This document shows, one piece after another, positions 57,325 through 64,000 of a DNA stretch of 64,000 bases (within the stretch, counting starts at the first letter, position 1; the number at the start of each line of letters is the position of its first letter). This DNA is from Pseudomonas alkylphenolica (GTDB taxonomy: Bacteria > Pseudomonadota > Gammaproteobacteria > Pseudomonadales > Pseudomonadaceae). The notes beneath the pieces are model-generated. The model worked only from the letters and a program-made list of their open reading frames with translations. It was not told where the DNA came from and did not search any database. Location: assembly GCF_000746525.1 (NCBI RefSeq), contig NZ_CP009048.1, forward strand, positions 3,093,501 through 3,157,500. The letters run 5' to 3'. The position numbers and the translations under genes are program-made.

Positions 57325-58065
57325 ATGGATCATATCGATCATGTGCTGATCGTCGACGATGATCGCGAAATCAGAGAACTGGTAGGCAACTACCTGAAGA
57401 AGAACGGGCTGCGCACCAGCATCGTTGCTGACGGTCGGCAGATGCGCGCCTTTCTGGAATCCAACGTGGTCGACCTGATCGTCCTCGACATCATGATGCC
57501 CGGCGACGACGGCCTGTTGCTGTGTCGCGAGCTGCGTGCCGGTAAACACAAGGCTACCCCGGTGCTGATGTTGACCGCGCGCAACGACGAAACCGACCGC
57601 ATCATCGGCCTGGAGATGGGCGCCGACGACTACCTGACCAAACCCTTCTCGGCGCGCGAACTGCTGGCACGCATCAATGCCGTGCTGCGCCGTACGCGGA
57701 TGCTGCCGCCGAACCTGACCCTCAGCGAAAGCAGCCGTTTGATCGCGTTTGGCCAATGGCGCCTGGATACCACCGCCCGTCACCTGCTCGACCGCGACGG
57801 CACCCTGGTGGCCCTCAGTGGTGCCGAGTACCGTTTGCTACGGGTGTTCCTCGACCACCCACAGCGAGTACTCAGCCGCGAGCAGTTGCTCAACCTCACT
57901 CAAGGCCGCGAAGCGGATATCTTCGACCGCTCCATCGATCTGCTGGTCAGCCGCCTGCGCCAACGCCTGCAGGACGATGCCCGCGAGCCGGCCTATATAA
58001 AGACCGTGCGCAGTGAGGGCTATGTGTTCTCGCTGCCCGTACACATGGTCGAGCCGCAGTCATGA
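57325..58065 (+). CDS. OmpR-family response regulator
   Basis: 246 residues from ATG 57325 with AGGAG eight bases upstream. The receiver domain has the acidic pair VDDDREIRE, the phosphorylated D55 in LIVLDIMMPGDDG and the lysine in YLTKPFSARE; the winged helix is at about 145-240 (GAEYRLLRVFLDHPQRVLSR, IKTVRSEGYVF). The next gene, its kinase, starts in its last codon (ATGA overlap). It probably controls the divergent thioredoxin/DUF2790 genes and its own operon. Confidence 0.96.
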   Translation: MDHIDHVLIVDDDREIRELVGNYLKKNGLRTSIVADGRQMRAFLESNVVDLIVLDIMMPGDDGLLLCRELRAGKHKATPVLMLTARNDETDRIIGLEMGADDYLTKPFSARELLARINAVLRRTRMLPPNLTLSESSRLIAFGQWRLDTTARHLLDRDGTLVALSGAEYRLLRVFLDHPQRVLSREQLLNLTQGREADIFDRSIDLLVSRLRQRLQDDAREPAYIKTVRSEGYVFSLPVHMVEPQS

Positions 58066-59375
58066 GTGCAACACTGCGCTGGCCGCGCACCCTGGCCTCG
58101 CGCCTGGCACTGATCTTTTTCACCGGGCTGGTGCTGGCCTATGGATTGTCGTTCAGCTTTCAGTTCTACGAGCGCTACATCAGTTCACGCTCGATGATGC
58201 TCGGTAACCTGGAGCAGGACGTGTCCACCTCGGTAGCCATCCTCGACCGCCTGCCCGCCGCGGAACGCGAGGCCTGGCTGCCGCGCCTGGAGCGGCGTAC
58301 CTACCGTTACCGGCTAGATGAAGGCCAGCCGGGGCAGCCGCTGTCATTGGCCGACGCGCCGATGGCGGCCCAGTCCATCGACAAAGCCATCGGCCATCAG
58401 TACCCGTTGATTTTCAACAACCTCCCCGGCGCGAATCCGCACTTTCAGGTGCACCTGCGCCTGACCGACGGCAAACCGCTGACAGTGGATGTCACGCCGG
58501 CGCCGATACCGTTATCGACCTGGTTGCCGGTGGTGTTGCTGATTCAACTGGCACTGTTGCTGCTGTGCACGTGGCTGGCGGTGAAGACCGCCATCAGCCC
58601 GCTGACCCGCCTGGCCCACGCCGTCGACAGCCTCGACCCCAATGCACCGGGCCCGCTGCTGGATGAAAGCGGCCCGCGCGAAGTGCGCTACGCCGCCGTG
58701 GCCTTCAACTCATTGCAAGCGCGCATCGCCGCCTACCTCAAGGAGCGCATGCAGCTGCTGGCGGCGATATCCCATGATCTGCAAACCCCCATCACGCGCA
58801 TGAAGCTGCGGGTCGAAGTGATGGACCCATCGCACGAGAAAGACAAACTCTGGAGCGATCTGGAAGCCATGGAGCACCTGGTGCGCGAGGGCGTAGCCTA
58901 TGCCCGCAGCATCGACGGCAGCACCGAAGCCAGTTGCCGGGTCAACCTCGACGCCTTTCTCGACAGCCTGGTGCTCGACTACCAGGACAGCGGTCAGCAG
59001 GTACTGCTTGAGGCCAGCACCGGCGCGGTGATCGACACCCGCCCGCATGCCTTGCGCCGCGTGCTGGTCAACCTGATCGACAATGCCCTCAAGTTCGCTG
59101 GTGCCGCGCAACTGGAAGTGGAGTCAGGTGCAGGCCGGCGTACCTTGATCCGGGTGCTGGACAATGGTCCCGGCATTCCCGTCGATGAACTTGAGGAGGT
59201 GCTCAAGCCGTTCTACCGTGTCGAAGGCTCACGCAACCGCACTACCGGCGGCACCGGCCTGGGCCTGGCCATCGCCCATCAACTGACCCAGGCCATCGGC
59301 GGCAGTCTGAGCCTGAGCAATCGCGACGGCGGTGGCCTGTGCGCACAGATCGAGTTGCCCGCGCGTGGCGTCTGA
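58062..59375 (+). CDS. Membrane histidine kinase
   Basis: 437 residues. Two membrane helices (LALIFFTGLVLAYGLSF and TWLPVVLLIQLALLLLCTWL) enclose a periplasmic sensor of about 115 residues without clear His/Cys metal site. Then HAMP, the phospho-acceptor H238 in AAISHDLQTPITRMK, and the ATPase with NLIDNALKFA, VLDNGPGIPV and GTGLGLAIAHQL. It pairs with the overlapping regulator gene. The signal is unknown; genes around suggest metal or redox stress. Confidence 0.95.
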   Translation: MSATLRWPRTLASRLALIFFTGLVLAYGLSFSFQFYERYISSRSMMLGNLEQDVSTSVAILDRLPAAEREAWLPRLERRTYRYRLDEGQPGQPLSLADAPMAAQSIDKAIGHQYPLIFNNLPGANPHFQVHLRLTDGKPLTVDVTPAPIPLSTWLPVVLLIQLALLLLCTWLAVKTAISPLTRLAHAVDSLDPNAPGPLLDESGPREVRYAAVAFNSLQARIAAYLKERMQLLAAISHDLQTPITRMKLRVEVMDPSHEKDKLWSDLEAMEHLVREGVAYARSIDGSTEASCRVNLDAFLDSLVLDYQDSGQQVLLEASTGAVIDTRPHALRRVLVNLIDNALKFAGAAQLEVESGAGRRTLIRVLDNGPGIPVDELEEVLKPFYRVEGSRNRTTGGTGLGLAIAHQLTQAIGGSLSLSNRDGGGLCAQIELPARGV

Positions 59376-59501
59376 AGCTTTCAGTACATAGCGATACATA
59401 AGTGGCGGTGGACGACACACTGCAGATAACTGCCCTTGCAACACTCCCGGACAGATAAGGCGCCGCCACCCCGACGGTGCCCTCTGCCTCTGGAGCCCTT
59501 G

Positions 59502-60125
59502 ATGAAACTGCCCCCTTTGCCCTCCGGCTGGAAACTGTTCGGCCTGCTGGCCGTGTTGACCCTGGCGATGACCACGCTGATCCTGGCCGCCCAGCCGCTG
59601 GCCGCGGACGGCCTGCGCAGTGCTATCCGCGCCACCGCCCGCAGCTCGTTCGCCTTGTTCCTGCTGACCTTCCTGGCCTCGTCCCTGGCCATTCTGCTGC
59701 CGGGTGACGCAACGCGTCGGCTGCTGCGCGAGCGGCGCTACCTGGGCCTGGCATTTGCCTTCTCGCACACCGTGCACGGGATGTTGATCTACCGCTATTC
59801 GCAGCAGTTTCCAGCGCTTTTCTGGGCTGGGCGCACGGTCACTTCAAGCCTGCCCGGCACCTTCGGTTACCTGTTCATCCTGTTGCTGACCTTGACCTCG
59901 TTCAAAGCACCGATGCGCCTGCTCGGGTCGCGGGCCTGGAAGCAACTGCACAGTGTCGGTACCTGGGTCATTGCCCTGGTGTTCTGCCTGTCGTTCTACA
60001 AACGCATTCCCATGGGCGCCTGGTATGTGCTGGCTTTCTCGACAATGTTCGCCGCCATTGCCCTCAAACTCACCGCCAAGCTGGCTCTGCGTGTGCGCCG
60101 CGCAGCAGTGGCCTTTGCGTCCTGA
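59502..60125 (+). CDS. Ferric-reductase-like transmembrane (MsrQ-like) protein
   Basis: 207 residues with about six helices. Haem-type histidines are in [15 protein letters not shown] and [15 protein letters not shown], as in MsrQ and the FRD superfamily. MsrQ feeds electrons to a periplasmic methionine-sulfoxide reductase, but no msrP is here, so its partner is unclear; the divergent thioredoxin-like protein is a candidate. The start ATG at 59502 has TGGAG upstream. A 126-bp gap follows the kinase gene, so it may have its own promoter. Confidence 0.82.
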   Translation: MKLPPLPSGWKLFGLLAVLTLAMTTLILAAQPLAADGLRSAIRATARSSFALFLLTFLASSLAILLPGDATRRLLRERRYLGLAFAFSHTVHGMLIYRYSQQFPALFWAGRTVTSSLPGTFGYLFILLLTLTSFKAPMRLLGSRAWKQLHSVGTWVIALVFCLSFYKRIPMGAWYVLAFSTMFAAIALKLTAKLALRVRRAAVAFAS

Positions 60126-60139
60126 TCGAGGAACTTGTC

Positions 60140-60625
60140 ATGACCGCTATCACTACCCCGTTCGCGCCCCTGGACCGTCTTGGCGCCTGGAGCGCCGACC
60201 TCGCCTTGCGAGTGTTTCTGGCCTGGGAATTTTTCGAATCAGGCTGGCAAAAATGGAATGGCGCGAACTGGTTCGAACAACTCCAGTCGGCCTTTCCTTT
60301 CCCGTTCAACCAGCTGTCGGCCAGCTTCAACTGGCAGCTGTCGATGTGGGCAGAATTGCTGTGCGCGTTGTTGCTGTTGATCGGCCTGGCGACGCGCTTC
60401 TCTGCGCTGGTGCTGTTCATCGTCACCGTGGTGGCCATTGCCGCGGTACATTGGCCGGCGCACTGGTCGGGACTGGCAGAGCTGGCGCAGGGCTACTCGA
60501 TCAGTGACCATGGCTTTGGCAATTACAAGCTGCCGTTGATCTACCTGGTGGCATTGGTGCCGCTGATGCTCAATGGCGCCGGGAAACTGAGCCTGGATAA
60601 TCTGCTGCAGCGCTGGCGGCGTTGA
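60140..60625 (+). CDS. DoxX-family membrane protein
   Basis: 161 residues, four helices. DoxX-like blocks: [36 protein letters not shown] and [20 protein letters not shown]. DoxX-family proteins act in redox steps of the membrane, often with quinones. It follows the MsrQ-like gene by 14 bp, GAGGA site. Its last codons overlap the end of the REP-extended cupin gene on the other strand. Confidence 0.9.
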   Translation: MTAITTPFAPLDRLGAWSADLALRVFLAWEFFESGWQKWNGANWFEQLQSAFPFPFNQLSASFNWQLSMWAELLCALLLLIGLATRFSALVLFIVTVVAIAAVHWPAHWSGLAELAQGYSISDHGFGNYKLPLIYLVALVPLMLNGAGKLSLDNLLQRWRR

Positions 60626-61106
60626 GATGATCGCGGGGCAAGCCTGCTCCCACAGTGTTAACCCAACCTTGTGGGAGCGGGCTTGCCCCGCGATGCTCCT
60701 GCGCCGGCAACACCGCCGGCTTGTCGGCATCCTTGAGCAGAAACACCACAAACTTCGCCGGTTTGTCCTGGCTGGCATTGCGCCCGACCGTGTGAATATC
60801 GGCCGGGCCTTCATGGAAGGTCTGACCAGGCATCAAGGTGACTTCCTTGCCACCCTTCACCCCCATGACCACCGAGCCCTCCAGCACATAGACAAAGCCA
60901 TGCGCGTCATGACGGTGCACCGGGTCGGCGCCCCCTGGCGGATACGCCACCTCCAGGATCAGTACTTCCTTGCCCGGGTAGTCGGGCAGCGCCTGGGTCA
61001 TCACCGGGGTTACGGTGGGCGGCGGCGCGCTGGTTGTCGGGGATTGGCCATGAACAGCCGTGACGCCCATCAAAGGTACAAGCACAAGCAATGACTGGAT
61101 GCGCAT
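60570..61106 (-). CDS. Exported cupin protein with REP-derived C-terminal tail
   Basis: 178 residues as read. Signal peptide ([17 protein letters not shown]), then one cupin barrel with the complete metal site: [16 protein letters not shown] and [22 protein letters not shown] precedes the ATG at 61106. Homology stops near PAVLPAQ. The following ~40 residues are encoded by the REP pair at 60630-60694 ([21 protein letters not shown]) and by antisense of doxX. The REP therefore seems to have removed the original stop and added a tail. It follows the NAD-binding gene by 22 bp in one operon. Confidence 0.87.
   Translation of the reverse strand: MRIQSLLVLVPLMGVTAVHGQSPTTSAPPPTVTPVMTQALPDYPGKEVLILEVAYPPGGADPVHRHDAHGFVYVLEGSVVMGVKGGKEVTLMPGQTFHEGPADIHTVGRNASQDKPAKFVVFLLKDADKPAVLPAQEHRGASPLPQGWVNTVGAGLPRDHLNAASAAADYPGSVSRRH
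60630..60694. repeat. REP pair inserted in the 3' end of the cupin gene
   Basis: Inverted REP cores; the first has one change (AGCCTGCTCC). The open reading frame of the minus-strand cupin gene runs straight through it. Confidence 0.9.
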
Positions 61107-61128
61107 AGGGCTCTCCTGGTCTTGTGTG

Positions 61129-61884
61129 TCAGTGTTGGACAGGTGTGTTTTTCAACCACGTCTGGAAATGCAGACCGCCGATGATCACATCGACGTCGGG
61201 CGTCAGCGAGCGATCATCAATCGGTGCGCCGAAATAAGCGGCCTGGGGATCGGCGATCACTTCGCGGGGATCCTGTTGGTGCTGCAGATAACTGCGCACG
61301 AACTGGTCCAGCGGCTGACGGTCAGGCCCCGCTACCTCGAAAGTGCGATTGGCCGCAGGCTTGTCGACAAGGTCGGCCAGTACCTGGGCAACGTCGGATG
61401 AGGCCACCGGCTGCAGTGCAGCGGTGGTCACGCGCACACAGTTGCCGTCGGCACCGGAGTAGGCAATCGCGCCCATGAACTCGAAAAACTGCGTGGCCCG
61501 CAGGATGGTATAGGGCACACCGGCGTGTTTGATCAGCTCCTCCTGAGCCATCTTGGCGCGGAAGTACCCGCTTTCCAGCATGCGCTCGGTGCCCACAACG
61601 CAGAGTGCGATGTGATGCTTCACCCCGCGGGCCTTTTCGGCGGCAAACAGATTGCGCCCGCAGGTTTCGAAGAACCGTAACACTGCACTGTCTTCAAACG
61701 ACGGCGAGTTAGCCACATCCACCACCACATCAGCGCCTTCCAGTGCCAGCTCCAGGCCTTCGCCGGTCAGGGCATTGACGCCGGTTTGCGGCGATGCGGC
61801 AAGCACCGCATGCCCCTTCGCACGCAGGTTGTTGCACAACTGGGTACCGATCAGGCCGGTACCGCCGATCACAACGACTTTCAT
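61129..61884 (-). CDS. NmrA/atypical-SDR NAD(P)-binding protein
   Basis: 251 residues from ATG 61884. The Rossmann motif is MKVVVIGGTGLIGTQLC, with DVVVDVANSPSFEDSAV and the NmrA-like HIALCVVGTERMLESGYFR block. No Y-x3-K catalytic pair is evident in the usual place. Such proteins act as NAD(P)H-linked sensors or reductases. It lies upstream of the exported cupin in the same direction. Substrate unknown. Confidence 0.87.
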   Translation of the reverse strand: MKVVVIGGTGLIGTQLCNNLRAKGHAVLAASPQTGVNALTGEGLELALEGADVVVDVANSPSFEDSAVLRFFETCGRNLFAAEKARGVKHHIALCVVGTERMLESGYFRAKMAQEELIKHAGVPYTILRATQFFEFMGAIAYSGADGNCVRVTTAALQPVASSDVAQVLADLVDKPAANRTFEVAGPDRQPLDQFVRSYLQHQQDPREVIADPQAAYFGAPIDDRSLTPDVDVIIGGLHFQTWLKNTPVQH

Positions 61885-62038
61885 GGCAGAGTCTCCCGCA
61901 AAGTGGGCGGCGAGCGTGTCCGACGCCACGGGATGACTGCATTAAGTGGTAAGGGGCCCGCTCGTTGGTAGCGTTGCAACAATCCATGATAGTGCTTCGT
62001 GCCCTGGCGAGCGCAGGGGCGGATCAGTGGTGATCTCC

Positions 62039-62126
62039 TGTGGGAGCGGCGGTGCGACGTCTCGACTTGCCCCGCGATAGCGATATGACTGACAAACCGC
62101 TATCGCGGGGCAAGCCCGCTCCTACA
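62039..62126. repeat. REP pair, one half interrupted
   Basis: GTGGGAGCGG-CGGTGCGACGTCTCGA-CTTGCCCCGCG repeats the interrupted variant seen at 42440; a canonical half follows in opposite orientation. It fills the gap between two minus-strand genes. Confidence 0.88.
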
Positions 62127-62128
62127 GG

Positions 62129-62848
62129 TCAGAAGCGCTCGTCCAGTATCGCCGGCAAGGTCAGTTCCCTGACAAAACTGGCCGACGACAGGCTCAGGGC
62201 CATGCGCACCACCTGGACCACATCGTGTACCGGGATCAACTGCCCCTCACCCTGCTGCTCAGCCACCTCACGCGGGATAGCCAGGGCGTCATCGGTGTTC
62301 AGATAACCCAGGTTCAGGCAGGTAACCCCCAGGTGCTGCTGGCGATAGCCCTCGCGCAAGGCATCGGCAATGCCTCGCAGGGCGAACTTGGACGCGCCGA
62401 AAGTGACTTCCGGACGCCCGCTGCGGGCAAGTCCAGAGGTTGAGCCGGTGAGAATGATACGCGGGCGGGTGCTTTGCAGCAGGGTCGGCAGCAGGCGCTT
62501 GATGACCAGCAGGGTCGCGGTGATGTTGCAGCTGACAATGGCTTCGATCTGCTCCTCGTCATCTTCGAGAAAGTCGTAGTCGGGGCCAAAAGCACGCTGT
62601 TCCCAGATCCCCAGGTTGTAGATCAAGGTGTCCAGTCCCTGTTCAGCCACCGCCTGCTCCAGCTGCTGCGCGGCTTGTCGGGGATGGGTCAGGTCGGCCG
62701 CAACCCATTGAACCTGCACTCCGGGTTGGGCGTCGAGCCCTTGCGGCTTGCTGCGCGACACGCCGATCAGGGTGTCGCCCACCTCTCCCAAGCCCTCGAT
62801 CAACGCCTTGCCCAAGCCTTTGCTGGCACCTACCACCATGGTTCTCAT
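62129..62848 (-). CDS. Short-chain dehydrogenase with Tyr-to-Phe change
   Basis: 239 residues. The cofactor motif is VVGASKGLGKALIEG, then IYNLGIWEQ (for NNAG) and RIILTGSTSGLARS with the catalytic serine. The canonical tyrosine of Y-x3-K is phenylalanine: F150 in VTFGASKFALRG, with K154 present. The catalytic tyrosine is normally essential, so the enzyme may be inactive, use another residue, or act as a binding protein. The start ATG at 62848 lacks a strong site. Alone between two REP or other gaps. Confidence 0.85.
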   Translation of the reverse strand: MRTMVVGASKGLGKALIEGLGEVGDTLIGVSRSKPQGLDAQPGVQVQWVAADLTHPRQAAQQLEQAVAEQGLDTLIYNLGIWEQRAFGPDYDFLEDDEEQIEAIVSCNITATLLVIKRLLPTLLQSTRPRIILTGSTSGLARSGRPEVTFGASKFALRGIADALREGYRQQHLGVTCLNLGYLNTDDALAIPREVAEQQGEGQLIPVHDVVQVVRMALSLSSASFVRELTLPAILDERF

Positions 62849-62951
62849 CGCCTGTCTCCTGACGTGGCTTGCTGTTTGAGGCGGACATGCCAGCAGAACG
62901 ATGAGGGCTTGGCAAAGCGTCGACTGTATCCAGATGTGTAGCTGTCAGCCG

Positions 62952-63839
62952 CTATGCCAGGTAGCGCCGGAACCAATCCAGGGTCCGCTCCCAGGCCAGC
63001 TTCGCCGCCGCTTCGTCGTAGCGCGGCGTGGTGTCGTTGTGAAAGCCGTGATTGGCGCCGGGATAAAAATAGGCTTCGAAGGTCTTGCCCGTCGCTTTCA
63101 GCGCCCGCTCGTAGGCTGGCCAGCCCTCATTGATGCGGGTGTCCAGCTCGCCGTAATGCAGCAACACCGGCGCCTTGATCTTCGCGACATCCTTGGTGTC
63201 CGGCTGACGTCCGTAGAAAGACACCGCCGCCCCCAGCTCCGGATAGGCCACCGCTGCCGCGTTGGCCACACCACCGCCGTAGCAAAAGCCGGTGATGCCG
63301 ACCTTGCCGGTGGTGTATTCGTTCTTCATCAACCATTCGATGGCGGCGAAGAAGTCATTCATCAGCTTTTGCGGGTCGACCTTTTCCTGCAGTGCACGGC
63401 CCTTGTCGTCATCGCCCGGATAGCCGCCAACCGAGGTCAGTCCATCGGGCGCCAAGGCAACAAAACCGGCTTTGGCCAGACGCCGTGCGACATCTTCGAT
63501 ATAGGGGTTCAGGCCGCGATTCTCATGCACCACCACAACCCCCGGCACTTTGCCCTGTACCTTGGCCGGGCGCACCAGATAACCACGGACCTGACCATGG
63601 CCCCTGGGTGAAGGATAAGTGACATATTCGGCGATGATGTCCGGATCGTTGGCCGCTACTTGTTGGGCCAGCGCGTAGTTGGGGCTCAAGGAGGCCAACA
63701 AGGCACTGGCGGTCATCCCCGCCAGGGTGAACGCCGCTGCGCGGTCGAGAAACTCACGGCGGTTGATCTGGCCGTGGGCGTAGTAGTCATAGAGTTCGAG
63801 CAGTTCAGGGGCAAAGTCTTTGGCAGTGAGACGTTCCAT
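62952..63839 (-). CDS. Exported dienelactone-hydrolase-family protein
   Basis: 295 residues from the ATG 63839. A twin-arginine-like signal (INRREFLDRAAAFTLAGMTA) leads to a hydrophobic stretch and ALAQQVAAND. The DLH fold has VVVVHENRGLNPYIEDVARR, the nucleophile Cys in ITGFCYGGGVAN, Asp in LLHYGELDTRI and His in PGANHGFHND, so the Cys-Asp-His triad is complete. DLH enzymes hydrolyse lactone rings in aromatic breakdown, but exported members have unclear substrates. Adjacent to a LysR gene. Confidence 0.9.
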   Translation of the reverse strand: MERLTAKDFAPELLELYDYYAHGQINRREFLDRAAAFTLAGMTASALLASLSPNYALAQQVAANDPDIIAEYVTYPSPRGHGQVRGYLVRPAKVQGKVPGVVVVHENRGLNPYIEDVARRLAKAGFVALAPDGLTSVGGYPGDDDKGRALQEKVDPQKLMNDFFAAIEWLMKNEYTTGKVGITGFCYGGGVANAAAVAYPELGAAVSFYGRQPDTKDVAKIKAPVLLHYGELDTRINEGWPAYERALKATGKTFEAYFYPGANHGFHNDTTPRYDEAAAKLAWERTLDWFRRYLA

Positions 63840-63905
63840 GGGCGCATGCTCTGTGAAGTGAGTCAGGGGCACGAAGGTCTGATTCATTAAAGCAGGCTTG
63901 CCGGT

Positions 63906-64000
63906 TCATGGCTGCGGGCGTGATGAGTGCGTATCGTCGTTGTGCAACAGGAAATCGATCATTGCCCTGACCCGCGACGGCACATGCCGGGCATGCGGAT
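63906..64000 (-). CDS. LysR-family regulator, C-terminal end
   Basis: The last 31 codons of a gene that continues beyond the window. The frame reads PHARHVPSRVRAMIDFLLHN then DDTHSSRPQP and a TGA stop. The RHVPSRVRAMIDFL pattern is typical of the end of the LysR effector domain. It is on the same strand as the DLH gene, ending 67 bp before its start. Confidence 0.72.
   Translation of the reverse strand, partial: PHARHVPSRVRAMIDFLLHNDDTHSSRPQP

Overview
The window is a chromosomal segment of a Pseudomonas, most likely of the P. putida group. The basis is high GC, about sixteen copies of the palindromic REP sequence typical of that group (core GCGGGGCAAGCCCGC), Pseudomonas-type proteins (Cti, DpkA, a urease operon containing a HupE/UreJ gene, CysI with its DUF934 partner) and a D-lysine gene cluster in the same order as in P. 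putida KT2440. No rRNA, tRNA, CRISPR array, transposase or integrase gene was seen.

Layout. 1-307: end of an amino-acid permease gene. 535-8362: D-lysine catabolism, with amaC and dpkA on the minus strand and, divergently, an RpiR regulator, a binding protein, two permeases, AmaD and an ATPase. 8443-11243: a small Gly-rich membrane protein, a class-I glutamine-amidotransferase-like (C26) hydrolase and a zinc alcohol dehydrogenase. 11320-13892: MarR regulator coupled to a YiiM-like MOSC protein, a divergent secreted protein and a small unknown gene. 14011-17584: an accessory island with an HNH DNase bacteriocin and its immunity protein, flanked by a 152-bp diverged duplication of the neighbouring gene's 3' end, then a small unknown gene and a stand-alone ComEC-like metallo-beta-lactamase-fold gene. 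17651-24939: chromate transporter, then an operon of periplasmic peptidase, LuxR regulator, periplasmic amidohydrolase and TorF-like porin. 25012-27660: a cupin and an unusual fusion of a papain-like protease with an alpha/beta hydrolase. 27708-33248: urease operon ureDABCEJFG. 33517-46423: core metabolism (quinone oxidoreductase with LysR, nfuA, cti, metH, cysI with DUF934) and a newly read 37-codon membrane peptide gene. 46460-51694: a 1744-residue NEL-type LRR ubiquitin-ligase effector. 51767-56192: sohB, phosphatase, SCP2, APH-like kinase, SDR. 56206-60625: a thioredoxin-like protein and DUF2790 protein divergent from an OmpR/histidine-kinase pair, a ferric-reductase-like membrane protein and DoxX. 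60570-64000: cupin, three further enzymes and the end of a LysR gene.

How it works together. The first 8 kb gives D-lysine uptake (ABC importer), oxidation or transamination to piperideine-2-carboxylate (AmaD, AmaC) and reduction to L-pipecolate (DpkA), probably under the RpiR protein through two palindromes in the divergent promoter. The urease operon is complete for structural subunits, nickel insertion and nickel uptake. metH has a consensus MetR site upstream. The least ordinary material is the bacteriocin island with its duplicated target-gene end, the protease-hydrolase fusion, the NEL effector with a poly-C tract between ribosome site and start, the cysteine-cluster MarR regulator, and a cupin gene whose 3' end has been extended by a REP element.
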